Positions 8,980 to 17,457 of a DNA stretch of 64,000 bases are shown here, in pieces. The notes under the pieces were generated by a model that saw only the letters and a program-made list of their open reading frames with translations, was not told the DNA's origin and searched no databases. The stretch's first letter is position 1; each line of letters begins with the position of its first letter. This DNA is from Planktosalinus sp963977065. GTDB lineage: Bacteria > Bacteroidota > Bacteroidia > Flavobacteriales > Flavobacteriaceae. The stretch covers positions 1-64,000 of the forward strand of contig CAXBNF010000004.1 of NCBI GenBank assembly GCA_963977065.1, written 5' to 3'. The translations under genes and the position numbers were made by a program.

Positions 8980-10602
8980 ATGGCCAACACCAAATATATC
9001 TTTGTCACAGGAGGTGTAAGTTCTTCTTTAGGAAAGGGTATCATCGCGGCTTCATTAGCAAAATTATTACAGGCGAGGGGGTACAGAGTGACCATACAAA
9101 AACTGGATCCATACATCAACATCGATCCCGGAACACTCAACCCTTATGAACACGGTGAGTGCTATGTAACAAATGATGGAGCAGAAACCGATCTCGACTT
9201 GGGTCACTATGAACGATTTCTCAATGTTGCGACCTCCCAGGCAAACAATGTGACCACAGGTAGAATTTATCAAAGTGTTATAGAAAAAGAACGCCGTGGA
9301 GAGTTTCTTGGAAAAACAGTTCAGGTCATACCACATATTACCAATGAAATAAAAGAACGCATTCAAATCTTAGGAAACAGTGGTGAATATGATATCGTTA
9401 TTACAGAAATTGGTGGAACCGTGGGTGATATCGAGTCACTTCCTTATATAGAATCTGTTCGTCAATTAAAATGGGAATTGGGTGACGACAATGCTATTGT
9501 TGTTCACCTTACTTTGGTACCATTTCTTGCAGCAGCAGGCGAATTGAAAACCAAACCTACCCAGCATTCTGTAAAAGTTCTGATGGAAAGTGGTATCAGA
9601 GCCGATATTTTAGTGTGTAGAACAGAACATCATCTTTCAGACGAATTGAGAACGAAATTAGCCCTTTTCTGTAATGTAAAAAAGGAAGCCGTTATTGAGT
9701 CTATTGATGCATCAACCATTTATGATGTTCCCAATCTGATGCTTGAAGAAGGTCTCGACACCATTACACTTCAAAAATTAAATTTGACCTCTAAAAATGA
9801 GCCGGATTTAACCCGTTGGAATCAATTTTTACAACGTCATAAAAATCCCAAAACAGTTGTTAATATTGGGCTTATTGGAAAATATGTTGAGCTTCAGGAT
9901 TCTTATAAATCCATATTGGAAGCCTTCATTCATGCGGGCGCAGAACTTGAAGTTAAAGTAAAAGTTACACCCATACATTCAGAGTATATTGATGCCAATA
10001 CAATTGAAACTAAAATTGCAAGTTTGGATGGTATATTAGTTGCTCCCGGTTTTGGTGAACGAGGCATCGAAGGAAAAATAGAAGCGGTAAAATATGCAAG
10101 AGAACAGAAAATTCCCTTCTTTGGTATTTGCTTGGGTATGCAAATGGCAGTTATTGATTATGCCCGAAATGTCCTCAATTTAAAGGGTGCAAACTCCACA
10201 GAAATGGATGCTGAAACCCAACACCCGGTCATAGATTTGATGGAGGAACAAAAAAGCATCGTTGATAAAGGAGGCACAATGAGACTAGGAGCCTGGAAAT
10301 GTCAACTAACCCCAGGTAGCATAGTTGCCAAAGTATATGACAACCAAATGATTGAAGAACGTCACCGTCACCGCTATGAATACAACAATAAATACAAACA
10401 ACAACTTGAAAATGCCGGAATGCTCACAACAGGAGTTAATCCCGAAACTGGGCTTGTTGAAATCATTGAACTAAAGGACCACCCCTGGTTTGTGGGTGTT
10501 CAATACCATCCCGAGTACAAAAGTACTGTGGCAAATCCACATCCGCTTTTTGTAGCTTTTGTCAAAGCGGCTTCAGTTTACAATAAAACGAAAACAATTT
10601 AG
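8980..10602 (+). CDS. pyrG: CTP synthase
   Basis: Makes CTP from UTP, ATP and glutamine in the cytoplasm. The N-terminal synthase domain has the phosphate-binding motif GGVSSSLGKG (11-20). The class I amidotransferase domain carries the nucleophile in GICLGMQ (Cys near residue 383) and the HPEYKS motif near the C-terminus. Length 540 is normal. yidC follows after 31 nt on the same strand, so the two are probably cotranscribed. The leader contains the 7-nt repeat array and no obvious attenuator of the Gram-positive pyrG type. Confidence 0.98.
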   Translation: MANTKYIFVTGGVSSSLGKGIIAASLAKLLQARGYRVTIQKLDPYINIDPGTLNPYEHGECYVTNDGAETDLDLGHYERFLNVATSQANNVTTGRIYQSVIEKERRGEFLGKTVQVIPHITNEIKERIQILGNSGEYDIVITEIGGTVGDIESLPYIESVRQLKWELGDDNAIVVHLTLVPFLAAAGELKTKPTQHSVKVLMESGIRADILVCRTEHHLSDELRTKLALFCNVKKEAVIESIDASTIYDVPNLMLEEGLDTITLQKLNLTSKNEPDLTRWNQFLQRHKNPKTVVNIGLIGKYVELQDSYKSILEAFIHAGAELEVKVKVTPIHSEYIDANTIETKIASLDGILVAPGFGERGIEGKIEAVKYAREQKIPFFGICLGMQMAVIDYARNVLNLKGANSTEMDAETQHPVIDLMEEQKSIVDKGGTMRLGAWKCQLTPGSIVAKVYDNQMIEERHRHRYEYNNKYKQQLENAGMLTTGVNPETGLVEIIELKDHPWFVGVQYHPEYKSTVANPHPLFVAFVKAASVYNKTKTI

Positions 10603-10633
10603 ATACAAATCAGTACCCACTGAAATTATAAAG

Positions 10634-12529
10634 ATGATAGAAGAAAAGAAATTTGATTATAATTCATTGATAGGATTTAGTTTAATAGCACTAATCCTTA
10701 TCTGGATGCTTTATCAAAATGCACCCACTCAAGAAGAACTTGAGGAAAAAGCCAAGATAGAACAAGCCGAAAAAGAAGCGAAGCAAGAACCACTCAAAGA
10801 AGTTCCTCAAGACCCTGTAGTATCTGAAATTGAATCTGTTGAAGAAATTTCAGATTCTCTTAGAATCGAAACCTTAAAAAATAAATTGGGCTCTTTTGCT
10901 TATGCGGCGGCCTTGCCATCTGCAAAGGAAGAAATAACCACTCTAGAAAACGATGTTCTTGAACTAAAAATTAATAATAAAGGGGGCTATATTGTAGAAG
11001 CAACATTAAAAAACTTCAAGACCTTTGACAGCATACCCATTTACCTCATAAAAGACGGTAATGCAGATTTAAACTTACAATTTCAGGCTGAAAACAGAAT
11101 TTTAAACACTCGGGACCTTTATTTTGAACCCACGCTTACGCGAAATGGTGAAAACTCCATTCTATCGATGAAGTTAAAAGCTTCAGAAAACAGCTATCTG
11201 GAATATCGTTATGAAATCAAGCCGGGAGAATATATGCTTGATTTTGCGGTTCAGTCACAAGGACTCAGCAATATTGTCAATACTTCAACTCCTGCAGAAA
11301 TGCAATGGCAACTTAAAGCGCACCGCAAAGCGAGAAGTATTTCCTACGAGAACAGATATACTGAAATGCTTTGGGAGTATGAAGGCGATAAAGACGATTA
11401 TCTGGGTCAAGGAAAACAAGCAGAAGACAATGCCGGTGATGTTAGCTGGATTGCATACAAACAGCATTTCTTTACGTCTATTTTATTGACAGATACTCCT
11501 TTTAAAACAACTCATTTTACTTCAGAAAACCTGGTACAGGATGAAGAAATTGACACGCTGTTTACCAAAAACTTTGTATCTAAGTTTCCTTTAGAATTCA
11601 AAGCTGGAGAACTTGCCTATTCAATGAATTGGTATTATGGCCCCAGTGATTTTAAAATTTTAGAAAGTTATAACCGCAATCTTGATGAAATCATCCCATT
11701 GGGATGGGGTATCTTTGGGTGGATTAATAAATATCTGTTTATGCCCTTGTTTACCTGGCTATCAACCTGGATAAGCAGTTATGGAATCATCATTATTGTT
11801 ATGACGATTTTGATAAAAATTGTGCTTTCTCCGGTGCAATACAAACAATATCTTTCTCAGGCTAAGATGAAGATATTGCGTCCTGAAATTGAAGAGCTTG
11901 GTAAAAAGTATAAGGACAATGCCATGAAGAAGCAACAAGAAACCATGAAGCTCTACAGCAAGGCAGGTGCGAGCCCCATGGCAGGATGTATCCCTGCATT
12001 GATGCAGCTTCCTGTGTTCTATGCGCTCTTTATGTTCTTTCCTTCTGCCTTTGACTTAAGACAAAAAGGTTTCCTTTGGGCTGATGACTTGTCAAGTTAT
12101 GATCAAATAGCCTCGCTGCCTTTCTATATTCCATTCTATGGAGATCACGTGGCATTATTTCCCATTTTAGCAGCAATCGCCATCTTTATTTATATGATGA
12201 TGACCACGGGACAGACCATGCAAATGCAACAACAACCCGGTATGCCCAACATGAAGTTCATTATGTATTTGTCTCCGCTCATTATGTTGATTTTCTTCAA
12301 CAACTTTGCCAGTGGACTTTCTTTGTATTATTTCATTTCTAATGTGATTACCATTGGAATTATGTTGGTTATCAAATATTTCGTTCTTGATGAAGAGAAG
12401 ATTCTAGCTAAGATTGAAGAAAAAAAGAAACAACCCAAAAAGCAAAATAAATTTCAGCGTAAAATGGCAGAAATCATGGAACAAGCTGAAAAACAAAAAG
12501 CACTTCAGGAAAAGCAAAAGAAAAAGTAA
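10634..12529 (+). CDS. yidC: Membrane protein insertase YidC
   Basis: Inserts and folds inner-membrane proteins alone or with SecYEG. It has one N-terminal membrane segment (about residues 11-26), a large periplasmic beta-sandwich domain (about 60-340) and the conserved C-terminal insertase core with membrane segments from about 370 to 590. A lysine-rich tail follows, expected to touch the ribosome. The family length of 600-640 fits 631 residues. ATG at 10634 is chosen because it gives the usual MIEEKK...YNSLIGF start; an upstream in-frame codon would overlap pyrG by 44 nt. A strong terminator follows. Confidence 0.97.
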   Translation: MIEEKKFDYNSLIGFSLIALILIWMLYQNAPTQEELEEKAKIEQAEKEAKQEPLKEVPQDPVVSEIESVEEISDSLRIETLKNKLGSFAYAAALPSAKEEITTLENDVLELKINNKGGYIVEATLKNFKTFDSIPIYLIKDGNADLNLQFQAENRILNTRDLYFEPTLTRNGENSILSMKLKASENSYLEYRYEIKPGEYMLDFAVQSQGLSNIVNTSTPAEMQWQLKAHRKARSISYENRYTEMLWEYEGDKDDYLGQGKQAEDNAGDVSWIAYKQHFFTSILLTDTPFKTTHFTSENLVQDEEIDTLFTKNFVSKFPLEFKAGELAYSMNWYYGPSDFKILESYNRNLDEIIPLGWGIFGWINKYLFMPLFTWLSTWISSYGIIIIVMTILIKIVLSPVQYKQYLSQAKMKILRPEIEELGKKYKDNAMKKQQETMKLYSKAGASPMAGCIPALMQLPVFYALFMFFPSAFDLRQKGFLWADDLSSYDQIASLPFYIPFYGDHVALFPILAAIAIFIYMMMTTGQTMQMQQQPGMPNMKFIMYLSPLIMLIFFNNFASGLSLYYFISNVITIGIMLVIKYFVLDEEKILAKIEEKKKQPKKQNKFQRKMAEIMEQAEKQKALQEKQKKK

Positions 12530-12553
12530 GCCCTTTATAAAACAAAGTTAAAG

Positions 12554-12585
12554 AAAGAGGAAGTGCGAACTTCCTCTTTTTTTAT
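12554..12585 (+). terminator. Strong terminator after yidC
   Basis: A perfect 11-bp stem (AAAGAGGAAGT / ACTTCCTCTTT) with a GCGA tetraloop, followed by a run of seven T. It ends the guaA-to-yidC transcription unit. Confidence 0.9.
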
Positions 12586-12589
12586 TTTG

Positions 12590-12597
12590 TAATTTTG
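12590..12597 (+). promoter_or_regulatory. -7 element upstream of mnmA
   Basis: TAATTTTG matches TAnnTTTG. It lies right behind the yidC terminator and would start a leader of about 43 nt. No good -33 TTG is visible because the terminator stem occupies that position. Confidence 0.4.
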
Positions 12598-12619
12598 TAA
12601 GCGCAATTTAAAAAAGAGA

Positions 12620-12637
12620 TACCCGCCTGCGCGGGTA
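12620..12637 (+). repeat. GC-rich palindrome in the mnmA leader
   Basis: TACCCGC and GCGGGTA form a perfect 7-bp stem around a CTGC loop. The palindrome ends 6 nt before the mnmA ATG and would sit where a ribosome binds. It looks like a small dispersed palindromic element. Confidence 0.6.
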
Positions 12638-12643
12638 ATAGAT

Positions 12644-13840
12644 ATGAAACGAGTAGTAGTAGGACTTAGTGGCGGTGTAGATTCCAGTGTAGCAGCCTTT
12701 CTTTTAAAAGAACAAGGCTATGAGGTGATTGGGCTGTTTATGAAAAACTGGCACGATGACTCTGTGACGATATCTGATGAATGTCCGTGGCTAGAAGACA
12801 GCAACGATGCCATGATGGTAGCCAACAAGTTAGGAATCCCTTTTCAAACCGTTGATTTAAGCGAGCAATACAAGGAACGTATAGTCGATTATATGTTCAA
12901 GGAATATGAAATGGGTCGCACTCCAAATCCGGATGTGCTTTGCAACCGTGAAATCAAATTTGATGTCTTTCTTAAAATCGCACTCGATCTGGGAGCAGAC
13001 TTTGTGGCTACCGGTCACTATTGTAGAAAGGATACTATTGAAGTACCCTTCGACTCCGCTCAGGGTACAAAAACCATTCATCGCTTACTTTCGGGCAAAG
13101 ACCCCAATAAAGATCAATCTTACTTTTTATGCCAGCTTTCGCAGGAACAACTATCAAAAACGTTGTTTCCCGTAGGTGAATTACTAAAATCTGAAGTGCG
13201 AAAAATAGCCAAAGAACAAAATCTCATCACAGCAGAAAAAAGAGACTCGCAAGGTTTGTGTTTTATAGGTAAAGTACGCTTACCGGATTTTCTTCAACAA
13301 CAGTTAAAACCGAAAGAAGGAAACATTATTGAAGTGCCGCAAGACAGTCCTGTATTTACTAAAAAGATAAATGGGAAGATTGCTCCCTACGAAAAAGAAA
13401 GTGAAAAATTTGAATACACCCCACAAGATGGTAAGGTAGTGGGCAGACATCAAGGCGCTCATTTTTTTACTAAAGGACAACGAAAAGGACTCGCTGTGGG
13501 TGGCACCAAAGAGCCACTTTTTATAATAGAAACAGACGTAAAGGAGAACATTGTTTACACCGGGCAGGGTAAGAATCATCCCGGTTTGTTTCGAAAAGGA
13601 CTTTTTGTAAAACAAGAAGAAGTTCACTGGGTAAGAGAGGATTTGAGGTTACAATTCAATCAAAAACTAGATGTAATGGCGCGTATTCGATACAGACAAC
13701 CTTTAGAAAAAGCCACTTTAAATCAAACAGATAATGGATTATATGTTATATTTGAAGAACCACAAACCGCTATCAGCGAAGGTCAGTTTGTAGCGTGGTA
13801 CAATGATGATGAACTGCTTGGAAGTGGGGTTATTTCTTAA
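12644..13840 (+). CDS. mnmA: tRNA-specific 2-thiouridylase MnmA
   Basis: Uses ATP and a persulfide carrier to place sulfur at C2 of the wobble uridine of tRNA Lys, Glu and Gln. The PP-loop motif LSGGVDSS lies at residues 8-15. The two catalytic cysteines are in DVLCNREIK (near residue 100) and GLCFIG (near 205). Length 398 is normal to slightly long. Near residue 137 the segment PFDSAQG is encoded by a palindromic repeat (13043-13068) and falls between conserved blocks, in a loop that varies in the family. The gene follows the yidC terminator and has its own -7 element. Confidence 0.96.
   Translation: MKRVVVGLSGGVDSSVAAFLLKEQGYEVIGLFMKNWHDDSVTISDECPWLEDSNDAMMVANKLGIPFQTVDLSEQYKERIVDYMFKEYEMGRTPNPDVLCNREIKFDVFLKIALDLGADFVATGHYCRKDTIEVPFDSAQGTKTIHRLLSGKDPNKDQSYFLCQLSQEQLSKTLFPVGELLKSEVRKIAKEQNLITAEKRDSQGLCFIGKVRLPDFLQQQLKPKEGNIIEVPQDSPVFTKKINGKIAPYEKESEKFEYTPQDGKVVGRHQGAHFFTKGQRKGLAVGGTKEPLFIIETDVKENIVYTGQGKNHPGLFRKGLFVKQEEVHWVREDLRLQFNQKLDVMARIRYRQPLEKATLNQTDNGLYVIFEEPQTAISEGQFVAWYNDDELLGSGVIS
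13043..13068 (+). repeat. Palindromic repeat inserted in frame in mnmA
   Basis: GTACCCT and AGGGTAC form a perfect 7-bp stem around TCGACTCCGCTC. The core CTTCGACTCCGCTCAGG is, from memory, one of the dispersed palindromes common in Bacteroidetes genomes and often translated as FDSAQ. It keeps the mnmA frame open. Confidence 0.7.
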
Positions 13841-13843
13841 AGT

Positions 13844-13877
13844 CTTAGTGACCCTAAGTGTGCTTAGTGTTTTAGTG
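13844..13877 (+). repeat. CTTAGTG degenerate repeat
   Basis: Four 7-nt units (CTTAGTG, CTAAGTG, CTTAGTG, TTTAGTG) spaced 8-10 nt apart directly behind the mnmA stop codon. Similar TTAGTG-rich strings occur between genes in many Bacteroidetes. No gene or hairpin is supported here. Confidence 0.45.
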
Positions 13878-13917
13878 GTTTTATTTTTATGTTTCTTAAT
13901 AAAAAAATCAATATCAA

Positions 13918-15525
13918 ATGAAAAAAATTGCTTTACTTTTTTCTCTCATAATTTTTCAGGGAACTCAAGCACAAATTGAAGACGCCTGGATCTTTTTTGC
14001 AGATAAAGAAAATGTCCAAGCTTCAATCAATAACCCTATAACAATTTTATCTCAGGCAGCTCTTGACCGTAAAGCTTTGCAAAACACTCCCATCGATGAG
14101 AGGGATGTACCGGTCAATGAAAATTATATCACCCAAATCAAAGCTCAAACAGGCATTACAGTATTTGCCAAATCAAAGTGGATGAACTGTGTGTATGTAA
14201 GAGGCACCCAGTCAAATATTGAAAATTTATTGAATTTGCCTTTTGTAACAGGTGTTGAATATGCAGATAAAACATTGAATTTTGCTTCAGGGAATAATCC
14301 GGTGGAGGATAAGTTTGCATTTGAAAATATCAACAGAAACTTCAATTATGGTTTTGCAGCCAATCAAATTGAAATGATTGCCGGCGATTATTTGCATGAT
14401 GAAGGTTTCACCGGAAGCGGAATAACTATAGCTGTTTTGGATAGTGGTTTTCCGGGAGTGGATACCCAAGGCGGTTTTGCCTATGTGCGCGATGATGGCC
14501 GAATTCTTGGAACCTATGATTTTGTAGAGCGAAGTGAAATCATCAACAACAACAGCTCTCACGGAACCCGAACCTTTAGTGATATTGGCGGCTATATTGA
14601 AAATGAATTTGTAGGAACAGCACCCGACGCTTCTTTTTATCTTTTTAAAACCGAAGATGTTACCAGTGAAACTCCAGTTGAAGAGGCATATTGGGTAGAA
14701 GCTATTGAAAGAGCTGATAGCCTTGGAGTTTGGGTTATAAACACATCCCTTGGCTACAGAGCTTATGACAATCCTGCTTATTCACATTCCTACGAAGATT
14801 TAGATGGTCAAACTACTTTTTCTGCACGTGGTGCAAATCACGGATTTGACAAGGGATTGTTGCTTGTAACTTCTGCTGGTAATAGTGGTACTAGTGATTT
14901 TCCATGGGTGGGAACTCCGGGTGATTCCCCTGGAATGCTTACCATTGGAGCAGTAGATCCCGATGGAAATGCAACTGGTTTCAGTTCTCAAGGACCCACT
15001 ATTGATGGCAGAGTAAAACCTGATGTGATGGCTCAAGGAGGAAATGCATATGTTATCAATCAAAACAACGAAATTGTCACCAATAACGGAACCTCATTCA
15101 GTTCGCCCATTACTGCCGGTGCTGTTGCTTGTCTCTGGCAAGCGAAACCAGAATTTACAAATGCACAAATTATGCAATTAGTTCGTGAATCGGCTCATCT
15201 TTTTAATAACCCTACTGATAAAATGGGGTATGGAATCCCCAATTTTCAATTAGCACTTGATGCGCTTTTGTCAATAGATAATCAACCGAATAATCATTTT
15301 TCAGTCTATCCAAATCCGGTAGCAGATAATTTAATTATTGAGTTTTCAGATTCCCCTGAACTTGTTAACTTGCTACTTTATAATACAATGGGTGTTTTAA
15401 TCCTGCAAGAAACACTTAAAGATTCTACTAATTCATTGAATATTTCAAATTTGCCAAGCGGATTTTATATTCTAAACTTGCAGACTGAAAATTTTAATCA
15501 ATCCATAAAAATTGTCAAGAAATAA
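13918..15525 (+). CDS. Subtilisin-like serine protease exported by the type IX secretion system
   Basis: An S8 family protease with a signal peptide (about 1-18, ends TQA-Q), a propeptide-like region to about residue 150, and the catalytic triad in AVLDSG (Asp near 175), SSHGTR (His near 217) and GTSFSSP (Ser near 395). The last 80 residues form a type A T9SS sorting domain: YPNPVADNL, a GVLILQ block and NLPSGFYIL with a basic KIVKK end. So it is likely exported across the outer membrane and attached or released, for protein degradation outside the cell. Its TAA is followed without any gap by the ATG of the next gene. Confidence 0.93.
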   Translation: MKKIALLFSLIIFQGTQAQIEDAWIFFADKENVQASINNPITILSQAALDRKALQNTPIDERDVPVNENYITQIKAQTGITVFAKSKWMNCVYVRGTQSNIENLLNLPFVTGVEYADKTLNFASGNNPVEDKFAFENINRNFNYGFAANQIEMIAGDYLHDEGFTGSGITIAVLDSGFPGVDTQGGFAYVRDDGRILGTYDFVERSEIINNNSSHGTRTFSDIGGYIENEFVGTAPDASFYLFKTEDVTSETPVEEAYWVEAIERADSLGVWVINTSLGYRAYDNPAYSHSYEDLDGQTTFSARGANHGFDKGLLLVTSAGNSGTSDFPWVGTPGDSPGMLTIGAVDPDGNATGFSSQGPTIDGRVKPDVMAQGGNAYVINQNNEIVTNNGTSFSSPITAGAVACLWQAKPEFTNAQIMQLVRESAHLFNNPTDKMGYGIPNFQLALDALLSIDNQPNNHFSVYPNPVADNLIIEFSDSPELVNLLLYNTMGVLILQETLKDSTNSLNISNLPSGFYILNLQTENFNQSIKIVKK

Positions 15526-16470
15526 ATGACATCAAATAGAATTACTACACTTTTTAATATAAAATACCCCATCATACAAGCCGGAATGATTTGGAACAGC
15601 GGCTGGCGATTGGCCAGTGCCGTGAGCAATGCCGGTGGTCTGGGAATCATTGGAGCAGGCTCTATGTACCCCGAAGTGCTGAGGGAACACATTCAAAAAT
15701 GTAAAAAAGCAACAAAGAAACCTTTTGGCGTCAACGTACCCATGCTCTATCCTGATATTGAAAAAATTATGGAGATCATTGTAGAACAGGGTGTGAAAAT
15801 CGTTTTCACCTCTGCCGGAAACCCCAAAACCTATACTGCTTTTCTTAAAGAAAAGGGAATCACAGTGGTTCACGTTGTGAGTAGTGTCAAGTTTGCCATT
15901 AAAGCCCAGGACGCCGGAGTGGATGCTGTAGTCGCTGAAGGTTTTGAAGCCGGAGGACACAACGGAAGAGAAGAAACAACTACTTTTACCTTAATTCCCA
16001 TGGTGAAAGAACACTTGCAAGTGCCCCTTATAGCCGCCGGTGGAATCGCTACGGGACGCGGGATGCTGGCAGCAATGGTATTGGGTGCAGATGGCGTTCA
16101 GGTGGGCAGTCGTTTTGTGGCCAGTGAAGAATCCTCGGCACATCGTGCATTTAAGGAAGTTGTGGTCAATGCCAAAGAAGGAGATACGGTACTCACTTTG
16201 AAAGAACTGGCGCCCGTGCGTCTTATTAAAAATAAATTTTTTGAGGATGTACAAGCGCTTTACGCGAAAAAGCCTACCATTGAAGAATTAAAAGATTTAT
16301 TGGGCAGAGCTCGTGCCAAACGCGGCATGTTTGAAGGCGACCTGGAGGAAGGCGAACTCGAAATAGGTCAAATATCCGGATTGATTCACGATATCAAACC
16401 GGCTGCACAAATTCTCAACGAAATGGTAGCAGAATTTGAAACTGCTAAAGTCGAAATTTCTAATTTGTAA
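15526..16470 (+). CDS. Nitronate monooxygenase family FMN protein
   Basis: A 314-residue TIM-barrel flavoprotein of the 2-nitropropane dioxygenase family. Visible motifs are the N-terminal PIIQAGM, the FMN-site AAGGIATGRG and GADGVQVGSRF, and EAGGHNGR with the histidine typical of the family. Members oxidise alkyl nitronates or act as FabK-type enoyl-ACP reductases; the sequence does not settle which. The ATG abuts the protease stop codon, which implies coupled translation although no functional link to the protease is evident. Confidence 0.85.
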   Translation: MTSNRITTLFNIKYPIIQAGMIWNSGWRLASAVSNAGGLGIIGAGSMYPEVLREHIQKCKKATKKPFGVNVPMLYPDIEKIMEIIVEQGVKIVFTSAGNPKTYTAFLKEKGITVVHVVSSVKFAIKAQDAGVDAVVAEGFEAGGHNGREETTTFTLIPMVKEHLQVPLIAAGGIATGRGMLAAMVLGADGVQVGSRFVASEESSAHRAFKEVVVNAKEGDTVLTLKELAPVRLIKNKFFEDVQALYAKKPTIEELKDLLGRARAKRGMFEGDLEEGELEIGQISGLIHDIKPAAQILNEMVAEFETAKVEISNL

Positions 16471-16533
16471 GTAACTCCTCTTGTTTTATCCCGAAACCCT
16501 AGTAACGAGAGGCTTGAGTAAACTATTTTTAAA

Positions 16534-17286
16534 ATGAGAAAGCTTTTTTTCATAACCCTATTATTTTTTCCAATCATTTCCTTTTCACAAATCATCAATG
16601 TAGAATCTTTACGAAAAGTGACTGATACTTCCGGCTGGACCGGAAATACAAGTTTGAGTTTTTCATTAACCAAAAACACGAACACGATTATTAGTTTTAA
16701 AAACAGTATTCATGTGCAGTATAAAATGAACAAACATTTGGCATTGTTTGTAAATAACCTAGGCTTTGAGCAATCCGGAGGGGAAAGTTTTGTCAATAAT
16801 GGTTCGCAACATTTGCGATATAACTACAAAGTATTTGAAAAGATCACATGGGAAGCCTTTGTGCAAACCCAATACAACTCCATTGCAAAAATTAAATTCA
16901 GAGGGCTTGCAGGAACAGGACCTAGGTTTAAACTTTTAGGTCTTGACAAATACCGATTGTATCTGGGAACATTAGTTATGTATGAACACGAAGAACTCAA
17001 CGAAGAAACCTTAATCATCAACCGCGATTGGCGGGCCAGTACTTATCTTTCATTAAGCTTTTTTCCCACCGACAATATTTCGTTTGTAAGCACCTCTTAT
17101 TATCAACCCATACTCAATCAATTTCAAGATTACAGAATCGCTTCAGAAAATTCATTTGTTCTGGGGATTCTGGAGAAACTATCACTGAGAGTCACCTATA
17201 CTTTAACCTTTGACGCCACACCTGCAAAAGAGGTACCCAATACCTTTTACAATTTAAGTACAGGGTTGATGTATGCTTTTGATTAA
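16534..17286 (+). CDS. DUF481 outer-membrane beta-barrel protein
   Basis: A signal peptide (about 1-19, ends SFS-Q) precedes alternating hydrophobic strands and aromatic residues typical of a beta-barrel. The GTGPRFKLL stretch and strand pattern match DUF481 proteins, which are salt- or stress-induced outer-membrane proteins of unknown role. Length is 250 residues and the C-terminus ends in a hydrophobic residue pattern (LMYAFD). It is the last plus-strand gene before convergent lysA. Confidence 0.7.
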   Translation: MRKLFFITLLFFPIISFSQIINVESLRKVTDTSGWTGNTSLSFSLTKNTNTIISFKNSIHVQYKMNKHLALFVNNLGFEQSGGESFVNNGSQHLRYNYKVFEKITWEAFVQTQYNSIAKIKFRGLAGTGPRFKLLGLDKYRLYLGTLVMYEHEELNEETLIINRDWRASTYLSLSFFPTDNISFVSTSYYQPILNQFQDYRIASENSFVLGILEKLSLRVTYTLTFDATPAKEVPNTFYNLSTGLMYAFD

Positions 17287-17297
17287 AAAAATCACTC

Positions 17298-17335
17298 AAC
17301 CCTGACAGGATTAATTAAAACAGGGTTCTTTCTTC
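17298..17335 (+). terminator. Probable terminator / inverted repeat after the DUF481 gene
   Basis: AACCCTG and CAGGGTT form a perfect 7-bp stem around a 16-nt AT-rich loop, followed by CTTTCTT. The T-run is broken, so it may be a weak terminator or one more dispersed palindrome. Confidence 0.4.
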
Positions 17336-17392
17336 CACTATAAAATTTTATCTGCGGTCATCTGCTAAATCTGGGTTAGAAAAATGGTTGCC

Positions 17393-17421
17393 CGCAGATT
17401 TCGCAGATTTTCGCAGATTTT
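17393..17421. repeat. CGCAGATTT triple repeat
   Basis: Three copies of CGCAGATTT at 17393, 17402 and 17412. Inverted matches (ATCTGCGG, ATCTGC) lie 40 nt upstream near 17350-17366, so the region can fold. It lies between the convergent DUF481 and lysA genes. Confidence 0.6.
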
Positions 17422-17457
17422 CATTAATAATGTAAAGAAAATTAGATTGGTTGATGA

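Noticed and set aside
15532..15960. Open frame of 142 codons on the minus strand over the nitronate monooxygenase gene
   Set aside because: It lies opposite a conserved enzyme, and its translation has no family signature.
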